64,000 nt of DNA from Georgenia thermotolerans (GTDB lineage Bacteria; Actinomycetota; Actinomycetes; Actinomycetales; Actinomycetaceae): contig NZ_VUKF01000004.1 in assembly GCF_009193185.1 (NCBI RefSeq), positions 1 to 64,000 of the forward strand, in the 5' to 3' direction. A model generated the notes under the pieces. That model searched no databases. It was not told the origin of the DNA and saw nothing but the letters and a program-made list of their open reading frames with translations. The position numbers were made by a program, and so were the translations under genes. Below are positions 16,086 through 25,863 of this stretch, one piece after another. Within the stretch, counting starts at the first letter, position 1. Every line of letters begins with the position of its first letter.

Positions 16086-17135
16086 GACCCAGCGCTGCAG
16101 CACGTCGGCGGCGGCGCCGGAGTCCAGCGACCGGGCGGCGTGCTCGAGGCCGGCGGCGAGGCGCGCGTTCAGCGGCGCGTCGCCGGAGGTTCCCGGCAGG
16201 GAGCCCTCGGCCACGAACGCGGCGGCGGCGTTGAGCATGACGGCCTCGCGGACGGGGCCGCCCCGGCCGGCCAGGACCTCGCGGGCCACGCCGGCGTTGT
16301 ACGCCGCGTCCTTGCCGCGCAGGTCCGCCACCGTCGCCGGCGCGAGGCCGAGCTCGGCCACGGCGTCCAGCGTGTGCGCGGTGACGGTTCCGTCCCGGAC
16401 CTCCCAGACCTCGTTGAGCGCGGTCGTGCTCAGCTCGTCGAGCCCGTTCTGGCCCCGGAAGACCAGCGCGCTGGCCCCCCGCTCCGCGAGCACGCCGGCC
16501 ACCAGGGGCGCCGCGGTCGCGTCGGAGACGCCGATCGCGCCCGCGCGCGGGCGGGCGGGGTTGGTCAACGGGCCGAGCAGGTTGAACGCGGTGCCGATCG
16601 CCAGCTCCTTGCGGGTGACGGCGGCGTGCCGCATCGAGGGGTGGAAGAGGTTCGCGAAGCAGAAGGTGATGCCGAGCTCGGCGAAGACCTGCTCCACGCG
16701 CGGGATCTCGAGGTTGAGGTCCACGCCGAGGGCCTCGAGCACGTCCGCCGAGCCGGAGGAGGAGCTCGACGCGCGGTTGCCGTGCTTGACCACGCCCACG
16801 CCCGCGCCGGCGATGACCAGCGAGGCCATGGTGGAGATGTTCACGGTGTGGAGGCGGTCCCCGCCGGTGCCGACGATGTCGACCACGTCGGAGGGCACGT
16901 CGATCGGCAGGGCGTGGTCGAGCATCGCGTCGGCCAGGCCGCGCAGCTCCTCCACCGTCATGCCCTTGGTCGCCAGCGCGGCGAGGAACCCCGCCAGCAC
17001 CGTCGGGGAGGTGAGGCCCTCCATGACCTGGTCCATCGCCCAGGCCGTCTCCGCGGTGGACAGGTCGTGCCGGTTGACGAGCTGCACCAGCAGCCCCGGC
17101 CAGGTCGGTTCGGGACGGTGCAGTCCCGCACTCAC
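16059..17135 (-). CDS. trpD: anthranilate phosphoribosyltransferase
   Basis: A 358-residue enzyme of tryptophan synthesis, transferring phosphoribosyl from PRPP to anthranilate. The PRPP loop is [18 protein letters not shown] (about residues 86-104); [21 protein letters not shown] binds anthranilate; [12 protein letters not shown] is near residue 190. The GTG start at 17135 overlaps the stop of the upstream receiver-like gene (GTGA), so translation is probably coupled. M. tuberculosis trpD (Rv2192c) also sits between the nuclease fusion and ctaE, away from other trp genes. Its last codons fall in a 20-base duplication. Confidence 0.95.
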   Translation of the reverse strand: MSAGLHRPEPTWPGLLVQLVNRHDLSTAETAWAMDQVMEGLTSPTVLAGFLAALATKGMTVEELRGLADAMLDHALPIDVPSDVVDIVGTGGDRLHTVNISTMASLVIAGAGVGVVKHGNRASSSSSGSADVLEALGVDLNLEIPRVEQVFAELGITFCFANLFHPSMRHAAVTRKELAIGTAFNLLGPLTNPARPRAGAIGVSDATAAPLVAGVLAERGASALVFRGQNGLDELSTTALNEVWEVRDGTVTAHTLDAVAELGLAPATVADLRGKDAAYNAGVAREVLAGRGGPVREAVMLNAAAAFVAEGSLPGTSGDAPLNARLAAGLEHAARSLDSGAAADVLQRWVALTQPATR

Positions 17136-17566
17136 TTGGCGACCTGCTCGCGCAGCAGGCGGGCCACCGCCTCCTGAAGCTCGATCGGGTCGAGCGGGGC
17201 CGGCACGATGGCGTCGGCCTCCGCCCAGGTGGCCAGCCACGCGTCCTGCGGCCGCCCGGTGAGGATGAGGACCGGCGGGCAGTTGTAGACCTCGCTCTTC
17301 AGCTGGCGGCTCACCGCCATGCCGCCGACCTTGGCGGCCTCGCCGTCGAGCACGAGGAGGGCGAAGTCGTGCTCCGCCACCTTCTGCAGCACGCCCGCGT
17401 GCGTGGCGGCCTCGGTCCAGCGGATGCGGGGCAGCCCCTTGGCGGCGCGCCGGCCCACGCCCTCGATCACCGCCCGGCGGGTGTCGACGTCGTCGCTGTA
17501 GATCAGCAGGTCGACCGTCGCCGTCTCCTCCGCCGTTCGGGCAGATGCGGTCTCGATGCTGGTCAT
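17132..17566 (-). CDS. degenerate receiver-domain protein
   Basis: A 144-residue single-domain protein with the receiver fold order: acidic pair at the first strand end (LLIYSDD), a central strand LLVLDGEA with an Asp where the phosphate is normally taken, VLILTGR, and [20 protein letters not shown]. The conserved Lys of the usual K-P pair near the last strand is replaced (VPAPLDP), so normal phosphorylation switching is doubtful. No output domain is present. The ATG at 17566 is preceded by GGAGGACGAGG. An upstream in-frame extension looks non-coding. Its stop overlaps the trpD start. Confidence 0.75.
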   Translation of the reverse strand: MTSIETASARTAEETATVDLLIYSDDVDTRRAVIEGVGRRAAKGLPRIRWTEAATHAGVLQKVAEHDFALLVLDGEAAKVGGMAVSRQLKSEVYNCPPVLILTGRPQDAWLATWAEADAIVPAPLDPIELQEAVARLLREQVAK

Positions 17567-17903
17567 CCTCGTCCTCCAGGCAGGGTCCGCGGCGGGCCCC
17601 GGGGGCCGCCGGCATGTGTGGTCACGGGCGGCAGGCGCGCACGTCACCGTCCTGAGGGCCATGGTAGTGGTCACAGCCTCGGACCCCGGCCGCCGCCACC
17701 GCGCGGGTCCCCAACGCCCCGGCCGCCGCGCCCGCCGCACCCCTCATCGGCCCGCACCACGCCGCTCGGACCGGACGAACCGGACACCGTCGGGGCGGGA
17801 CCAACGTCGCGGATGGATGACCTTTTCCCGGAACTAGGCTCATCACGGGCGATCCGGCGACGCGCAGGGCCGGACAACTGGCGATTCGACCTTCGACCTG
17901 GGC

Positions 17904-17909
17904 CATAAT
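17904..17909 (+). promoter_or_regulatory. -10 box (CATAAT), leaderless type
   Basis: CATAAT ends six bases before the GTG start of ctaE at 17916; no ribosome binding site is seen. Confidence 0.55.
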
Positions 17910-17915
17910 GACAGC

Positions 17916-18557
17916 GTGTCGTCAACCACTGCTGCTGCCCCGAGTGCTGCCCACGTCTCGGTGACGAGACCGAACGTCTTGTCGGTCGGTGTCATCGTCT
18001 GGCTCTCCAGCGAGCTGATGTTCTTCGCGGGCCTGTTCGCCATGTACTTCACGCACCGATCTGTCGCCGGCCCGGAGGCGTGGGCCGAGGCCTCGAGCGT
18101 GCTGAACTTCCCGTTCTCGGCCACGAACACCACGATCCTGGTGCTCAGCTCGGTCACCTGCCAGATGGGCGTCTTCGCCGCCGAGCGCTTCCAGGCCTCG
18201 CGGACCGGCTCGCTCCTCAACGTGGCCCGTTGGGGAATGATCGAGTGGTACACGCTCACCTTCGTCATGGGCGCGATCTTCGTCGCCGGTCAGGTGACGG
18301 AGTACACCGAGCTGGTCGAGCACGGGGTCACCATCGCGTCGAGCTCCTACGGCTCGGTCTTCTACATCACCACCGGCTTCCACGCCCTGCACGTCATCGG
18401 CGGGCTCATCGCCTTCCTGTTCGTCCTCGGTCGGGCCTTCACCGCCCGGCGCTTCGGCCACCTCGAGGCGGGCAGCGCGGTCGTCACGTCGTACTACTGG
18501 CACTTCGTCGACGTCGTCTGGATCGCCCTGTTCTTCATCATCTACGTCCTGCGATAG
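17916..18557 (+). CDS. ctaE: cytochrome c oxidase subunit III
   Basis: A 213-residue integral membrane subunit of the aa3 oxidase with five predicted helices, the short actinobacterial form without the first two helices of mitochondrial subunit [19 protein letters not shown] in helix 1, the Glu-containing proton-antenna helix and the C-terminal [18 protein letters not shown] are typical. It leads the operon ctaE-qcrCAB. The GTG start follows a CATAAT -10 box, so the operon mRNA is probably leaderless. Confidence 0.95.
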   Translation: MSSTTAAAPSAAHVSVTRPNVLSVGVIVWLSSELMFFAGLFAMYFTHRSVAGPEAWAEASSVLNFPFSATNTTILVLSSVTCQMGVFAAERFQASRTGSLLNVARWGMIEWYTLTFVMGAIFVAGQVTEYTELVEHGVTIASSSYGSVFYITTGFHALHVIGGLIAFLFVLGRAFTARRFGHLEAGSAVVTSYYWHFVDVVWIALFFIIYVLR

Positions 18558-18626
18558 CGGGCGGGCCCGTCACAGGGCTCACCGCCATCCGCCCGCCCCA
18601 CCCAACCCGAACGAGGAACCACCATC

Positions 18627-19409
18627 GTGAAGGCACTCGCCGCCAGCAGAAGGAGCCGGTACGCACCGGCTGTCCTTGTGCTGCTCGCCCTGATCCTGAC
18701 CGGCGCGCTCTACGCCGTGCTCGCCCCCCGCCCCGCGGAGGCGCAGCCCACGGCCAACGCGCAGGACATCCAGCAGGGCAGGGCCCTGTTCCAGGCCAAC
18801 TGCTCCACCTGCCACGGCCTGAACGCCGAGGGCACCGACGTGGCCCCCTCGCTCATCGGCGTGGGCGCGGCGTCGGTCGACTTCCAGGTGTCGACCGGCC
18901 GCATGCCGATGGCGAACAACTCGCCGCAGGCCGAGAAGAAGACGCCGCAGTTCAACGAGGAGCAGACGGCCCAGCTCGCGGCCTACGTGGCTTCGCTCGC
19001 CCCCGGGCCCGCGGTGCCCAGCGCGGACCGGGTGGACCCCGCCGGCGGCGACCCGGCGAAGGGCATGGCCCTGTTCCGCACCAACTGCGCGATGTGCCAC
19101 AACGCCGTCGGCGCCGGTGGCGCGCTGAGCGAGGGCAAGTACGCCCCGGCCCTCTACGAGTCGACGCCGACCCAGATCTACGAGGCCATGCTCACCGGCC
19201 CGCAGTCCATGCCCGTGTTCAACGAGGCGAACATCAGCCCGCAGGGCAAGCAGGACATCATCGCCTACCTGGTGGAGCAGCGTGAGCCCTCCCCGGGTGG
19301 CGCGAACCTCGGGTCGCTCGGACCGGTGTCCGAGTTCATCTGGGCGTTTGTCATCGGCATCGGCGGCCTCATCGGCATGGCCGTGTGGATCGGAGCGAGG
19401 TCGTCGTGA
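18627..19409 (+). CDS. qcrC: cytochrome bc1 diheme cytochrome c subunit
   Basis: A 260-residue membrane-anchored cytochrome cc. A signal-anchor helix lies at about 12-34, two class I haem c sites follow, CSTCH (about 60) and CAMCH (about 155), with Met ligands in RMPM and SMPVF, and a C-terminal helix lies at about 234-257. In actinobacteria this subunit replaces soluble cytochrome c and carries electrons straight to CtaC. The gene starts with GTG; AGGAACC lies upstream. Its stop overlaps the start of qcrA (GTGA). Confidence 0.95.
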   Translation: MKALAASRRSRYAPAVLVLLALILTGALYAVLAPRPAEAQPTANAQDIQQGRALFQANCSTCHGLNAEGTDVAPSLIGVGAASVDFQVSTGRMPMANNSPQAEKKTPQFNEEQTAQLAAYVASLAPGPAVPSADRVDPAGGDPAKGMALFRTNCAMCHNAVGAGGALSEGKYAPALYESTPTQIYEAMLTGPQSMPVFNEANISPQGKQDIIAYLVEQREPSPGGANLGSLGPVSEFIWAFVIGIGGLIGMAVWIGARSS

Positions 19410-20464
19410 GCATCAACCAGTACAACGCCACCCGGGCGCCGGAGGTCCCGGACCGGTTCGAGAACCCCGGGCTCGAGGAGCACCTCCCCCGGCTGACCGA
19501 CGTCGACCCGGCGGCCAACAAGCGGGCCGAGCGCATCGTCGTCCTGCTCTTCACGCTGTCGATCCTCGCCTCCATCGGCGCGCTCGTGGGCTACTTCGCC
19601 CTCCCGCTCGACAACACCGTGGGCAGCGTGCGGATCTCGACGATCGTGCTGGGCACCGGCATCGGCCTCGGCATGCTCGGCATCGGCGTCGCCGCCATCC
19701 ACTGGGCCAAGGCGCTGATGAACAACGTCGAGCGGGTCGAGCTGCGTCACCCGCAGCGCTCCGACGACGAGACCCGCGAGGTCGCCGCGCAGATGATGGT
19801 CGACGGCGTCAACGACGCCGGCATCGCCCGCCGCCCGGTGCTCAAGGGCGCCCTGGCCGGCGCCGCGGCCCTGGCCCCGCTGCCGATCCTGGTTCCGCTC
19901 GTGGGCAACCTCGGCGGGGACTGGAACGTCTCGAAGTTCCGCCACACCATCTGGGGGGACACCCCCGAAGGCACCTACGGCACCCTCCCCGACGGCTCCA
20001 AGGGCCGCCGGCTCGCCCGTGACCCCGAGGACACGCCCATCAAGGCCTCGGACGTCACCATCGGGTCCGTCTTCCACGTCATCCCCCAGGGGCTGACCGA
20101 GGGACAGCCGGACTACTACGAGGAGAAGGCCAAGGCCGTCGCCCTGCTGATCCGGCTCGACCCGCGCGTCCTCAAGGAGCGCCCGGAGCGGGCGGACTGG
20201 TCCTACGACGGCATCGTCGCCTACTCCAAGATCTGCACGCACGTCGGTTGCCCGGTGGCGCTCTACGAGCAGCAGACCCACCACCTGCTGTGCCCGTGCC
20301 ACCAGTCCACGTTCGACGTCGCCGACGAGGCCAAGGTGGTCTTCGGCCCGGCCAAGCGGCCGCTGCCGCAGCTGCCCATCGCCGTCGACACCGAGGGCTA
20401 CCTCGTCGCACGCAGCGACTTCAACGAGCCGATCGGCCCGAGCTTCTGGGAGCGTCTCAAGTGA
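19406..20464 (+). CDS. qcrA: cytochrome bc1 Rieske iron-sulfur subunit
   Basis: A 352-residue Rieske protein with the three N-terminal helices found in actinobacteria (about 50-72, 84-108 and 150-175, the last preceded by a twin-arginine-like ARRPVLKGA). The [2Fe-2S] ligands are in CTHVGC and CPCHQS near residues 277-301. It takes electrons from menaquinol and passes them to QcrC. The GTG start overlaps the qcrC stop, and its own stop overlaps qcrB in the same GTGA way. Confidence 0.95.
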   Translation: MSINQYNATRAPEVPDRFENPGLEEHLPRLTDVDPAANKRAERIVVLLFTLSILASIGALVGYFALPLDNTVGSVRISTIVLGTGIGLGMLGIGVAAIHWAKALMNNVERVELRHPQRSDDETREVAAQMMVDGVNDAGIARRPVLKGALAGAAALAPLPILVPLVGNLGGDWNVSKFRHTIWGDTPEGTYGTLPDGSKGRRLARDPEDTPIKASDVTIGSVFHVIPQGLTEGQPDYYEEKAKAVALLIRLDPRVLKERPERADWSYDGIVAYSKICTHVGCPVALYEQQTHHLLCPCHQSTFDVADEAKVVFGPAKRPLPQLPIAVDTEGYLVARSDFNEPIGPSFWERLK

Positions 20465-22239
20465 GCACCACCGCCACCCGCGCCGGCACCGGCGGGTACA
20501 AGCCGTCCAAGCCGATGAGGGCGACCGCCGACTACCTCGACAACAACGTCGGCGCCGGCAAGGCCGTCAAGTTCATCGCCCGCAAGATCTTCCCCGAGCA
20601 CTGGTCCTTCCTGCTCGGTGAGATCGCGCTCTGGAGCTTCGTCGTGCTGGTGCTCACCGGCATCTTCCTGACGATGTTCTTCGAGCCGTCGATGCAGCAC
20701 GTCACCTACCCCGAGGACGCCCTGCCCGCGTCGATGCAGGGCGTGGGCATGTCCGCGGCCTTCGCCTCGACGCTGCACCTGTCCTTCGAGGTCAAGGGCG
20801 GCCTGCTCATGCGGCAGATGCACCACTGGGCAGCCCTGCTGTTCATGGGCGGCATCGTCGTGCACATGTTCCGCGTGTTCTTCACCGGGGCGTTCCGCAA
20901 GCCGCGCCAGGTGAACTGGCTCGTCGGTTTCACGCTGCTGATCCTGGGCCTGCTCGCCGGCTTCTCCGGCTACTCCCTGCCCGACGACGTGCTCTCCGGC
21001 AACGGCCTGCGCATCGCCGACGGCGTGGCCCTCGCGATCCCGATCATCGGCACCTACGTCAGCTACGGCCTGTTCGGCGGCGAGTTCCCGGGCCACGACA
21101 TCATCCCGCGGCTGTTCACCGTGCACATCCTGCTCATCCCGGGCCTGATCATCGCCCTGGTGACGGTCCACCTGATCCTCATGGTGGTGCACAAGCACAC
21201 CCAGTACCCCGGGCCGGGCCGCTCCGACAACAACGTCGTCGGCTACCCCGCCTTCCCGGTCTACGTCGCCAAGATGGCCGGCTTCTTCTTCATCGTCTTC
21301 GGCTTCCTGGCGCTGATGGGCACGTTCATGTCCATCAACAACGTGTGGAACTACGGCCCGTACGACCCCTCCCCCGTCTCCGCCGGCGCCCAGCCCGACT
21401 GGTACATGCTCTTCCTGGAGGGCTCGCTGCGGCTCATGCCCGGCTGGGAGGTCGTCATCGGCGGCTACACGCTGTCGCTGAACATCCTCATCCCGGGTGT
21501 CATCGTGCCGGGCATCCTGTTCGGCCTGCTCGCGGTGTACCCGTTCATCGAGGCCGCCGCCACGCACGACAAGCGCGAGCACCACGTGCTCGACCGGCCG
21601 CGCAACGTCCCGGTCCGCACCGGCATCGGCGTCGCGATCATCACCGAGTTCCTCATCCTCGTGGCGGCCGGGTCGAACGACCTCATCGCCACGCACTTCC
21701 ACCTGTCGATCAACGACATCACGTGGTTCTTCCGCGTGCTGTTCTTCGTCGGCCCGGTGATCGCGTTCATCATCACCAAGCGCGCCTGCCTGGCGCTGCA
21801 GCGCCGCGACCGCGAGCTCGCCCTGCACGGGTACGAGACCGGCCGCGTCGTCCAGCTCCCCAACGGCGCGTTCATGGAGGTCCACAAGCCGCTCGACGAC
21901 TACGAGCGGTGGATCCTCGTCGCGCACGAGCCGCGCCGCCCGATCGAGATCGAGCCGGCCACGGACCGCAACGGCGTCGACCGGCCCGGGTACAAGAAGG
22001 ACTTGCGCCGGCACAAGCTCTCCCGCTTCTTCTACGAGGACCGGGTCGAGCCCGTGACGCCGTCCGAGCTGGCCGCCGTGCACCACGGCGGCGAGATCGA
22101 GGGCGACGACGGCCCCGTGCACCAGGTGCGCGGCGGCGGCGTGCAGGTCGAGCTCGAGGCGCCCCGCGAGCACCACGACCCCGGCATCCCCGCCAGCAGC
22201 TCGGTCGCGGTCCTGGCGCGGTCCAGCCAGGACGACTGA
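20461..22239 (+). CDS. qcrB: cytochrome bc1 cytochrome b subunit
   Basis: A 592-residue cytochrome b. His-rich helices that carry the two b haems are visible (for example HLSFEVKGG, QMHHWAALLFMGGIVVHMFRV, HILLIPGLIIALVTVHLILMVVHKH). The quinol-site motif is PDWY (in QPDWYMLF) instead of the more common PEWY. A hydrophilic C-terminal extension of about 120 residues, from ALQRRDRELALHGYETG, is typical of actinobacterial QcrB. QcrB of M. tuberculosis (Rv2196) is the target of telacebec. A strong terminator follows. Confidence 0.95.
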   Translation: MSTTATRAGTGGYKPSKPMRATADYLDNNVGAGKAVKFIARKIFPEHWSFLLGEIALWSFVVLVLTGIFLTMFFEPSMQHVTYPEDALPASMQGVGMSAAFASTLHLSFEVKGGLLMRQMHHWAALLFMGGIVVHMFRVFFTGAFRKPRQVNWLVGFTLLILGLLAGFSGYSLPDDVLSGNGLRIADGVALAIPIIGTYVSYGLFGGEFPGHDIIPRLFTVHILLIPGLIIALVTVHLILMVVHKHTQYPGPGRSDNNVVGYPAFPVYVAKMAGFFFIVFGFLALMGTFMSINNVWNYGPYDPSPVSAGAQPDWYMLFLEGSLRLMPGWEVVIGGYTLSLNILIPGVIVPGILFGLLAVYPFIEAAATHDKREHHVLDRPRNVPVRTGIGVAIITEFLILVAAGSNDLIATHFHLSINDITWFFRVLFFVGPVIAFIITKRACLALQRRDRELALHGYETGRVVQLPNGAFMEVHKPLDDYERWILVAHEPRRPIEIEPATDRNGVDRPGYKKDLRRHKLSRFFYEDRVEPVTPSELAAVHHGGEIEGDDGPVHQVRGGGVQVELEAPREHHDPGIPASSSVAVLARSSQDD

Positions 22240-22251
22240 GCGTCTCGCTGA

Positions 22252-22296
22252 CGACGACGGCGGCCGGCTCCCTCAGGGGGCCGGCCGCCGTCGTCG
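22252..22296. terminator. 17-bp stem terminator after qcrB
   Basis: Arms 22252-22268 and 22280-22296 (CGACGACGGCGGCCGGC and its complement) pair perfectly around an 11-base loop. Confidence 0.85.
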
Positions 22297-22320
22297 TTCC
22301 CGCCGCTCCTGTCCGCCCGG

Positions 22321-22340
22321 CCGGCGACGGCCGTCGCCGG
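22321..22340. repeat. 20-bp perfect palindrome upstream of sodA
   Basis: CCGGCGACGGCCGTCGCCGG has no spacer. It lies 40 bases ahead of the likely sodA -10 box TAGGTT (22380-22385) and could be an operator or part of termination. Confidence 0.5.
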
Positions 22341-22467
22341 TCTCACCTAGCGAACACGCGGGAACAGGCCGCGACGGCATAGGTTGTCCCTTGTGACCGG
22401 GTTCATCCCGGGACGACACACCCCTGCCGGCGCCATCTCGGCGCGGGCACCTACCAGGAGGAGATTC

Positions 22468-23094
22468 ATGGCTGTCTACACCCTTCCCGACCTCCCCTAT
22501 GACTACAGCGCCCTCGAGCCGCACATCAGCGGCAAGATCATGGAGCTGCACCACGACAAGCACCACGCGACCTACGTCGCCGGCGCGAACACGGCGCTGG
22601 AGAAGCTCGCCGAGGCGCGCGAGTCCGGCGACATGGCCGCCGTGAACCTGCACGAGAAGAACCTGGCGTTCAACCTCGGCGGGCACATCAACCACACGAT
22701 CTTCTGGAACAACCTCTCCCCCAACGGTGGCGGCGAGCCCGAGGGCGAGGTTGCCGAGGCCATCAAGGACTCCTTCGGCGACTTCGAGAAGTTCAAGAAC
22801 CACTTCAGCGCCAACGCCACCGCCATCCAGGGCTCGGGCTGGTCCGTGCTGGCCTACGACTCGGTGTCCGGGCGGCTCGTCATCTTCCAGATGTTCGACC
22901 AGCAGAACAACGTGCCGGTCGGCACCATCCCGCTGCTGCAGCTGGACATGTGGGAGCACGCGTTCTACCTGGACTACCTCAACGTCAAGGCCGACTACGT
23001 CAAGGCGTTCTGGAACATCGTCAACTGGCAGGACGTCGCGGCCCGGCTGAGCAAGGCCACGACGCAGGCTTCCGGCCTCATCGTCCCCGCCTGA
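22468..23094 (+). CDS. sodA: superoxide dismutase [Mn/Fe]
   Basis: A 208-residue Fe/Mn superoxide dismutase of normal length without a signal peptide. Metal ligands are His28 (in MELHHDKHH), the His of [10 protein letters not shown], and Asp and His of the signature [21 protein letters not shown] and the QNNVPVG region are typical; metal choice cannot be settled. The ATG at 22468 has AGGAGGAG in front. The likely -10 box at 22380-22385 gives a leader of about 75 bases. A terminator follows at 23155. Confidence 0.95.
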   Translation: MAVYTLPDLPYDYSALEPHISGKIMELHHDKHHATYVAGANTALEKLAEARESGDMAAVNLHEKNLAFNLGGHINHTIFWNNLSPNGGGEPEGEVAEAIKDSFGDFEKFKNHFSANATAIQGSGWSVLAYDSVSGRLVIFQMFDQQNNVPVGTIPLLQLDMWEHAFYLDYLNVKADYVKAFWNIVNWQDVAARLSKATTQASGLIVPA

Positions 23095-23154
23095 CCGAGC
23101 CGGAGCGACCGGGCGACGCACACGGTGGCGCCGCTCGGACACGGCACGGCCAGG

Positions 23155-23184
23155 AAGGCCCCCAGGAGCGATCCTGGGGGCCTT
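23155..23184. terminator. 13-bp stem terminator after sodA
   Basis: AAGGCCCCCAGGA pairs with TCCTGGGGGCCTT around GCGA, 60 bases past the sodA stop. Confidence 0.85.
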
Positions 23185-23584
23185 GCTGTGTCCCACGGGA
23201 GAGCCGACCGCCCGGGGCGTGGTCCGTCGCTCCCAGCGACGCCTGCGGCCTCGCTCCCGCGCGCCACGCTGCCGGCTCCCGCCGGCAGCGCCCGCACCGA
23301 CCTCGAACGGCGCCCCTGCACAACGGTGTCCCGGGCCCGCCCCTGCCTGCGGCAGTGCCGGCAGAACGGCCTGGAACGCCCCTCCCCGGCCGCCCGGGCG
23401 GAGAAGCGGTACAGAGGTCGCCGGTGCCCGCCGGGTCGTCCCGCACAGGGGCTCGCGCGGCCCCGCACCCCCTGCCGTGCGCCGCCCCGAGCGCTCCCCG
23501 TCCCCTCGGACCTGTGGCGTCCCGCCCGGCGGCCGCCGGCCACCGGCCGCCGGGCGCCGGGCGCCGGCCGCCCCCTGGAGTGCC

Positions 23585-23619
23585 AGAAGGCCCCCGGGCA
23601 TCACGCCCGGGGGCCTTCT
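23585..23619. terminator. 15-bp stem terminator after ctaF
   Basis: AGAAGGCCCCCGGGC pairs with GCCCGGGGGCCTTCT around ATCAC. It lies 20 bases past the stop of the minus-strand ctaF gene. Confidence 0.85.
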
Positions 23620-23638
23620 TGGTGGTGCGGCCGACGCG

Positions 23639-24088
23639 TCAGTGCGCGTGCAGGCCGCGGGAGAACTCGGTGAGCTGGCCGGCCAGGGCCACCAGCGCGA
23701 CGACGGCGCCGATGCCGGTGAGCCACCAGCCGACCGCCACGCCGAGGAATGCCACGGCGACACCCAGGCCCATGACGAACGGCCACCAGCTGTGCGGGGA
23801 GAAGGTGCCGACGTCGCCGGCCCGCTCCTCGATGTCCGCGGTGGGGTTGTCCTCCGGGCGCGGGGAGACGCGGCGCGCCGTCAGCCACATGTAGCCGCCC
23901 GCCAGGGAGAACATGCCGCCGAGGAGGAAGAAGCCGACGGTCCCGACCGGCTCCCACTCGGCGACGTACCCGTAGATGATCCCGAGCGGGACGAAGAAGA
24001 GGACTCCGGCGCTCAGCAGCCAGGCCTCCACCCGCATGGGCTTGGCCTGCTCCTGCTGGACGTGGCCGCCCGCGTGCTCCTTGCTCAT
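23639..24088 (-). CDS. ctaF: cytochrome c oxidase subunit IV (actinobacterial)
   Basis: A 149-residue membrane protein with four predicted helices in two pairs separated by a loop ([33 protein letters not shown]) that is typical of actinobacterial subunit IV. It belongs to the aa3 oxidase in the bcc-aa3 supercomplex. Its ATG overlaps the ctaD stop (ATGA). M. tuberculosis Rv2199c is the counterpart and lies next to ctaC; here ctaD is placed between them. Confidence 0.92.
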   Translation of the reverse strand: MSKEHAGGHVQQEQAKPMRVEAWLLSAGVLFFVPLGIIYGYVAEWEPVGTVGFFLLGGMFSLAGGYMWLTARRVSPRPEDNPTADIEERAGDVGTFSPHSWWPFVMGLGVAVAFLGVAVGWWLTGIGAVVALVALAGQLTEFSRGLHAH

Positions 24089-25863
24089 CGGACCTCTCCC
24101 TCGTCGCCCTGACGGCGCTGGACGCGCTCCTCGATCACTGTGCCACGGCCCTCACGCTCGGCGCCCGCGTAGACGGAGTCGAGCACGTCGCGGTTCGGCT
24201 CCGCGTGGTCCAGCGCCGCGACCTCCGGGTGGTGCAGGTCGAACGCCGGCCGCTCGGAGCGGATGCGCGGCAGCGAGGTGAAGTTGTGCCGCGGGAACGG
24301 CGAGGCGGTCGCCCACTCGAGCGACTGGCCGAAGCCCCAGGGGTCGTTGACGAAGACCGTGCGCGGGCCGCGCTGGGTCTTGTAGACGTTCCACAGGAAC
24401 GGCAGCGTCGACGCCGCGAGGACGACCGAGCCCACCGTGGAGATCTGGTGGTAGAGGGTGAACCCGTCCTCGGTCATGTAGTCGGCGTACCGCCGCGGCA
24501 TGCCCTGGACGCCCAGCCAGTGCTGGACGAGGAACGTGGCGTGGAAGCCGATGAACAGCAGCCAGAACTGGATCTTGCCCAGCTTCTCGTCGAGCATCCG
24601 GCCGGTGAACTTGGGCCACCAGAAGAAGAAGCCGGCGTACATCGCGAACACCACGGTGCCGAACACGACGTAGTGGAAGTGCGCGACGACGAAGTAGCTG
24701 TCCTGGACCTGGAAGTCCATCACGGGGCTGGACAGGATGATGCCGGTGAGACCGCCGAAGAGGAAGGTCACCAGGAAGCCGAGCGAGTACAGCATCGGGG
24801 TCTCGAACGTGAGCTTGCCGCGCCACATGGTGCCCACCCAGTTGAAGAACTTCACGCCCGTGGGCACCGCGATGAGCATGGTCATCAGGGAGAAGAAGCT
24901 CAGCATGACGCCGCCGGTGGTGAACATGTGGTGCGCCCACACGGTCACCGACAGCGCCGCGATGGAGATCGTGGCGTAGACGAGGCCCTTGTAGCCGAAG
25001 ATCGGCTTGCGGGAGAAGACCGGGATGATCTCGGAGACGATGCCGAAGAACGGCAGCGCGATGATGTACACCTCGGGGTGGCCGAAGAACCAGAACAGGT
25101 GCTGGAAGAGCATCGAGCCGCCGGCGTCGGGGTTGTAGATCTGCCCGCCCAGCACGCGGTCGAATGCCATGCCGAACAGGGCGGCGGCCAGCACCGGGAA
25201 CGCCATGAGCGCCAGGATCGACGTGATGAGGATGTTCCAGGTGAAGATCGGCATCCGGAACATCGTCATGCCCGGGGCGCGCATGGTGATGATCGTGGCG
25301 ATGAAGTTCACCGAGCCGAAGATCGTGCCGAACCCGGTCATCGCCAGGCCCATGACCCACAGGTCACTGCCCAGGCCCGGGGAGAAGGTCTCGAGCGACA
25401 GCGGGGTGTAGGCGGTCCAGCCGAAGGACGCCGCGCCCTTGGGGGTAAGGAACCCGCCGACGGTGATGAGCCCGCCGAGCGAGTACAGCCAGTAGGCGAA
25501 CATGTTCAGCCGGGGGAACGCCACGTCCGGCGCGCCGATCTGCACCGGCACGAGGATGTTGCCGAACGCCACGAACAGCGGCGTCGCGAACAGCAGCATC
25601 ATGATCGTGCCGTGCATGGTGAACAGCTGGTTGTACTGCTCCTTGGACTGCAGGAGCATGCCCGGCTCGAACAGCTCGGCCCTGATGAGCAGGGCCAGCA
25701 CGCCGCCGATCATGAAGAAGACGAACGACGTGATCAGGTACATGTACCCGATCGTCTTGTGGTCCGTGGAGGTCATCCACGAGACCAGGATCTTGCCCAG
25801 GCTCTGCTTCTGGGGGCGAAGCCCCGGCACGATCTCCGGGCGGGCCTCGATGGTGGCCGCCAT
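24085..25863 (-). CDS. ctaD: cytochrome c oxidase subunit I
   Basis: A 592-residue catalytic subunit with twelve helices. It has the haem a ligand helix (FTMHGTIMM), the Cu-B His-Tyr cross-link motif [10 protein letters not shown] with Glu in the same helix, the Cu-B pair [10 protein letters not shown], and the haem ligands in [10 protein letters not shown]. It reduces oxygen and pumps protons. The gene overlaps ctaC upstream (TGATG) and ctaF downstream (ATGA), giving a tight ctaC-ctaD-ctaF operon. Confidence 0.97.
   Translation of the reverse strand: MAATIEARPEIVPGLRPQKQSLGKILVSWMTSTDHKTIGYMYLITSFVFFMIGGVLALLIRAELFEPGMLLQSKEQYNQLFTMHGTIMMLLFATPLFVAFGNILVPVQIGAPDVAFPRLNMFAYWLYSLGGLITVGGFLTPKGAASFGWTAYTPLSLETFSPGLGSDLWVMGLAMTGFGTIFGSVNFIATIITMRAPGMTMFRMPIFTWNILITSILALMAFPVLAAALFGMAFDRVLGGQIYNPDAGGSMLFQHLFWFFGHPEVYIIALPFFGIVSEIIPVFSRKPIFGYKGLVYATISIAALSVTVWAHHMFTTGGVMLSFFSLMTMLIAVPTGVKFFNWVGTMWRGKLTFETPMLYSLGFLVTFLFGGLTGIILSSPVMDFQVQDSYFVVAHFHYVVFGTVVFAMYAGFFFWWPKFTGRMLDEKLGKIQFWLLFIGFHATFLVQHWLGVQGMPRRYADYMTEDGFTLYHQISTVGSVVLAASTLPFLWNVYKTQRGPRTVFVNDPWGFGQSLEWATASPFPRHNFTSLPRIRSERPAFDLHHPEVAALDHAEPNRDVLDSVYAGAEREGRGTVIEERVQRRQGDEGEVR

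Larger units (their letters stand above)
23095..23638. other. 544-bp gene-free stretch between sodA and ctaF
   Basis: It contains one terminator at each side (23155-23184 and 23585-23619) and about 400 bases between them. Frames there translate to Arg/Pro/Ala-rich text with no start site or recognisable domain. I see nothing else in it. Confidence 0.6.

Noticed and set aside
23185-23584. Possible small gene between the two terminators after sodA
   Set aside because: No frame has a ribosome binding site, a leaderless promoter or recognisable domain; composition is proline and arginine rich on both strands.
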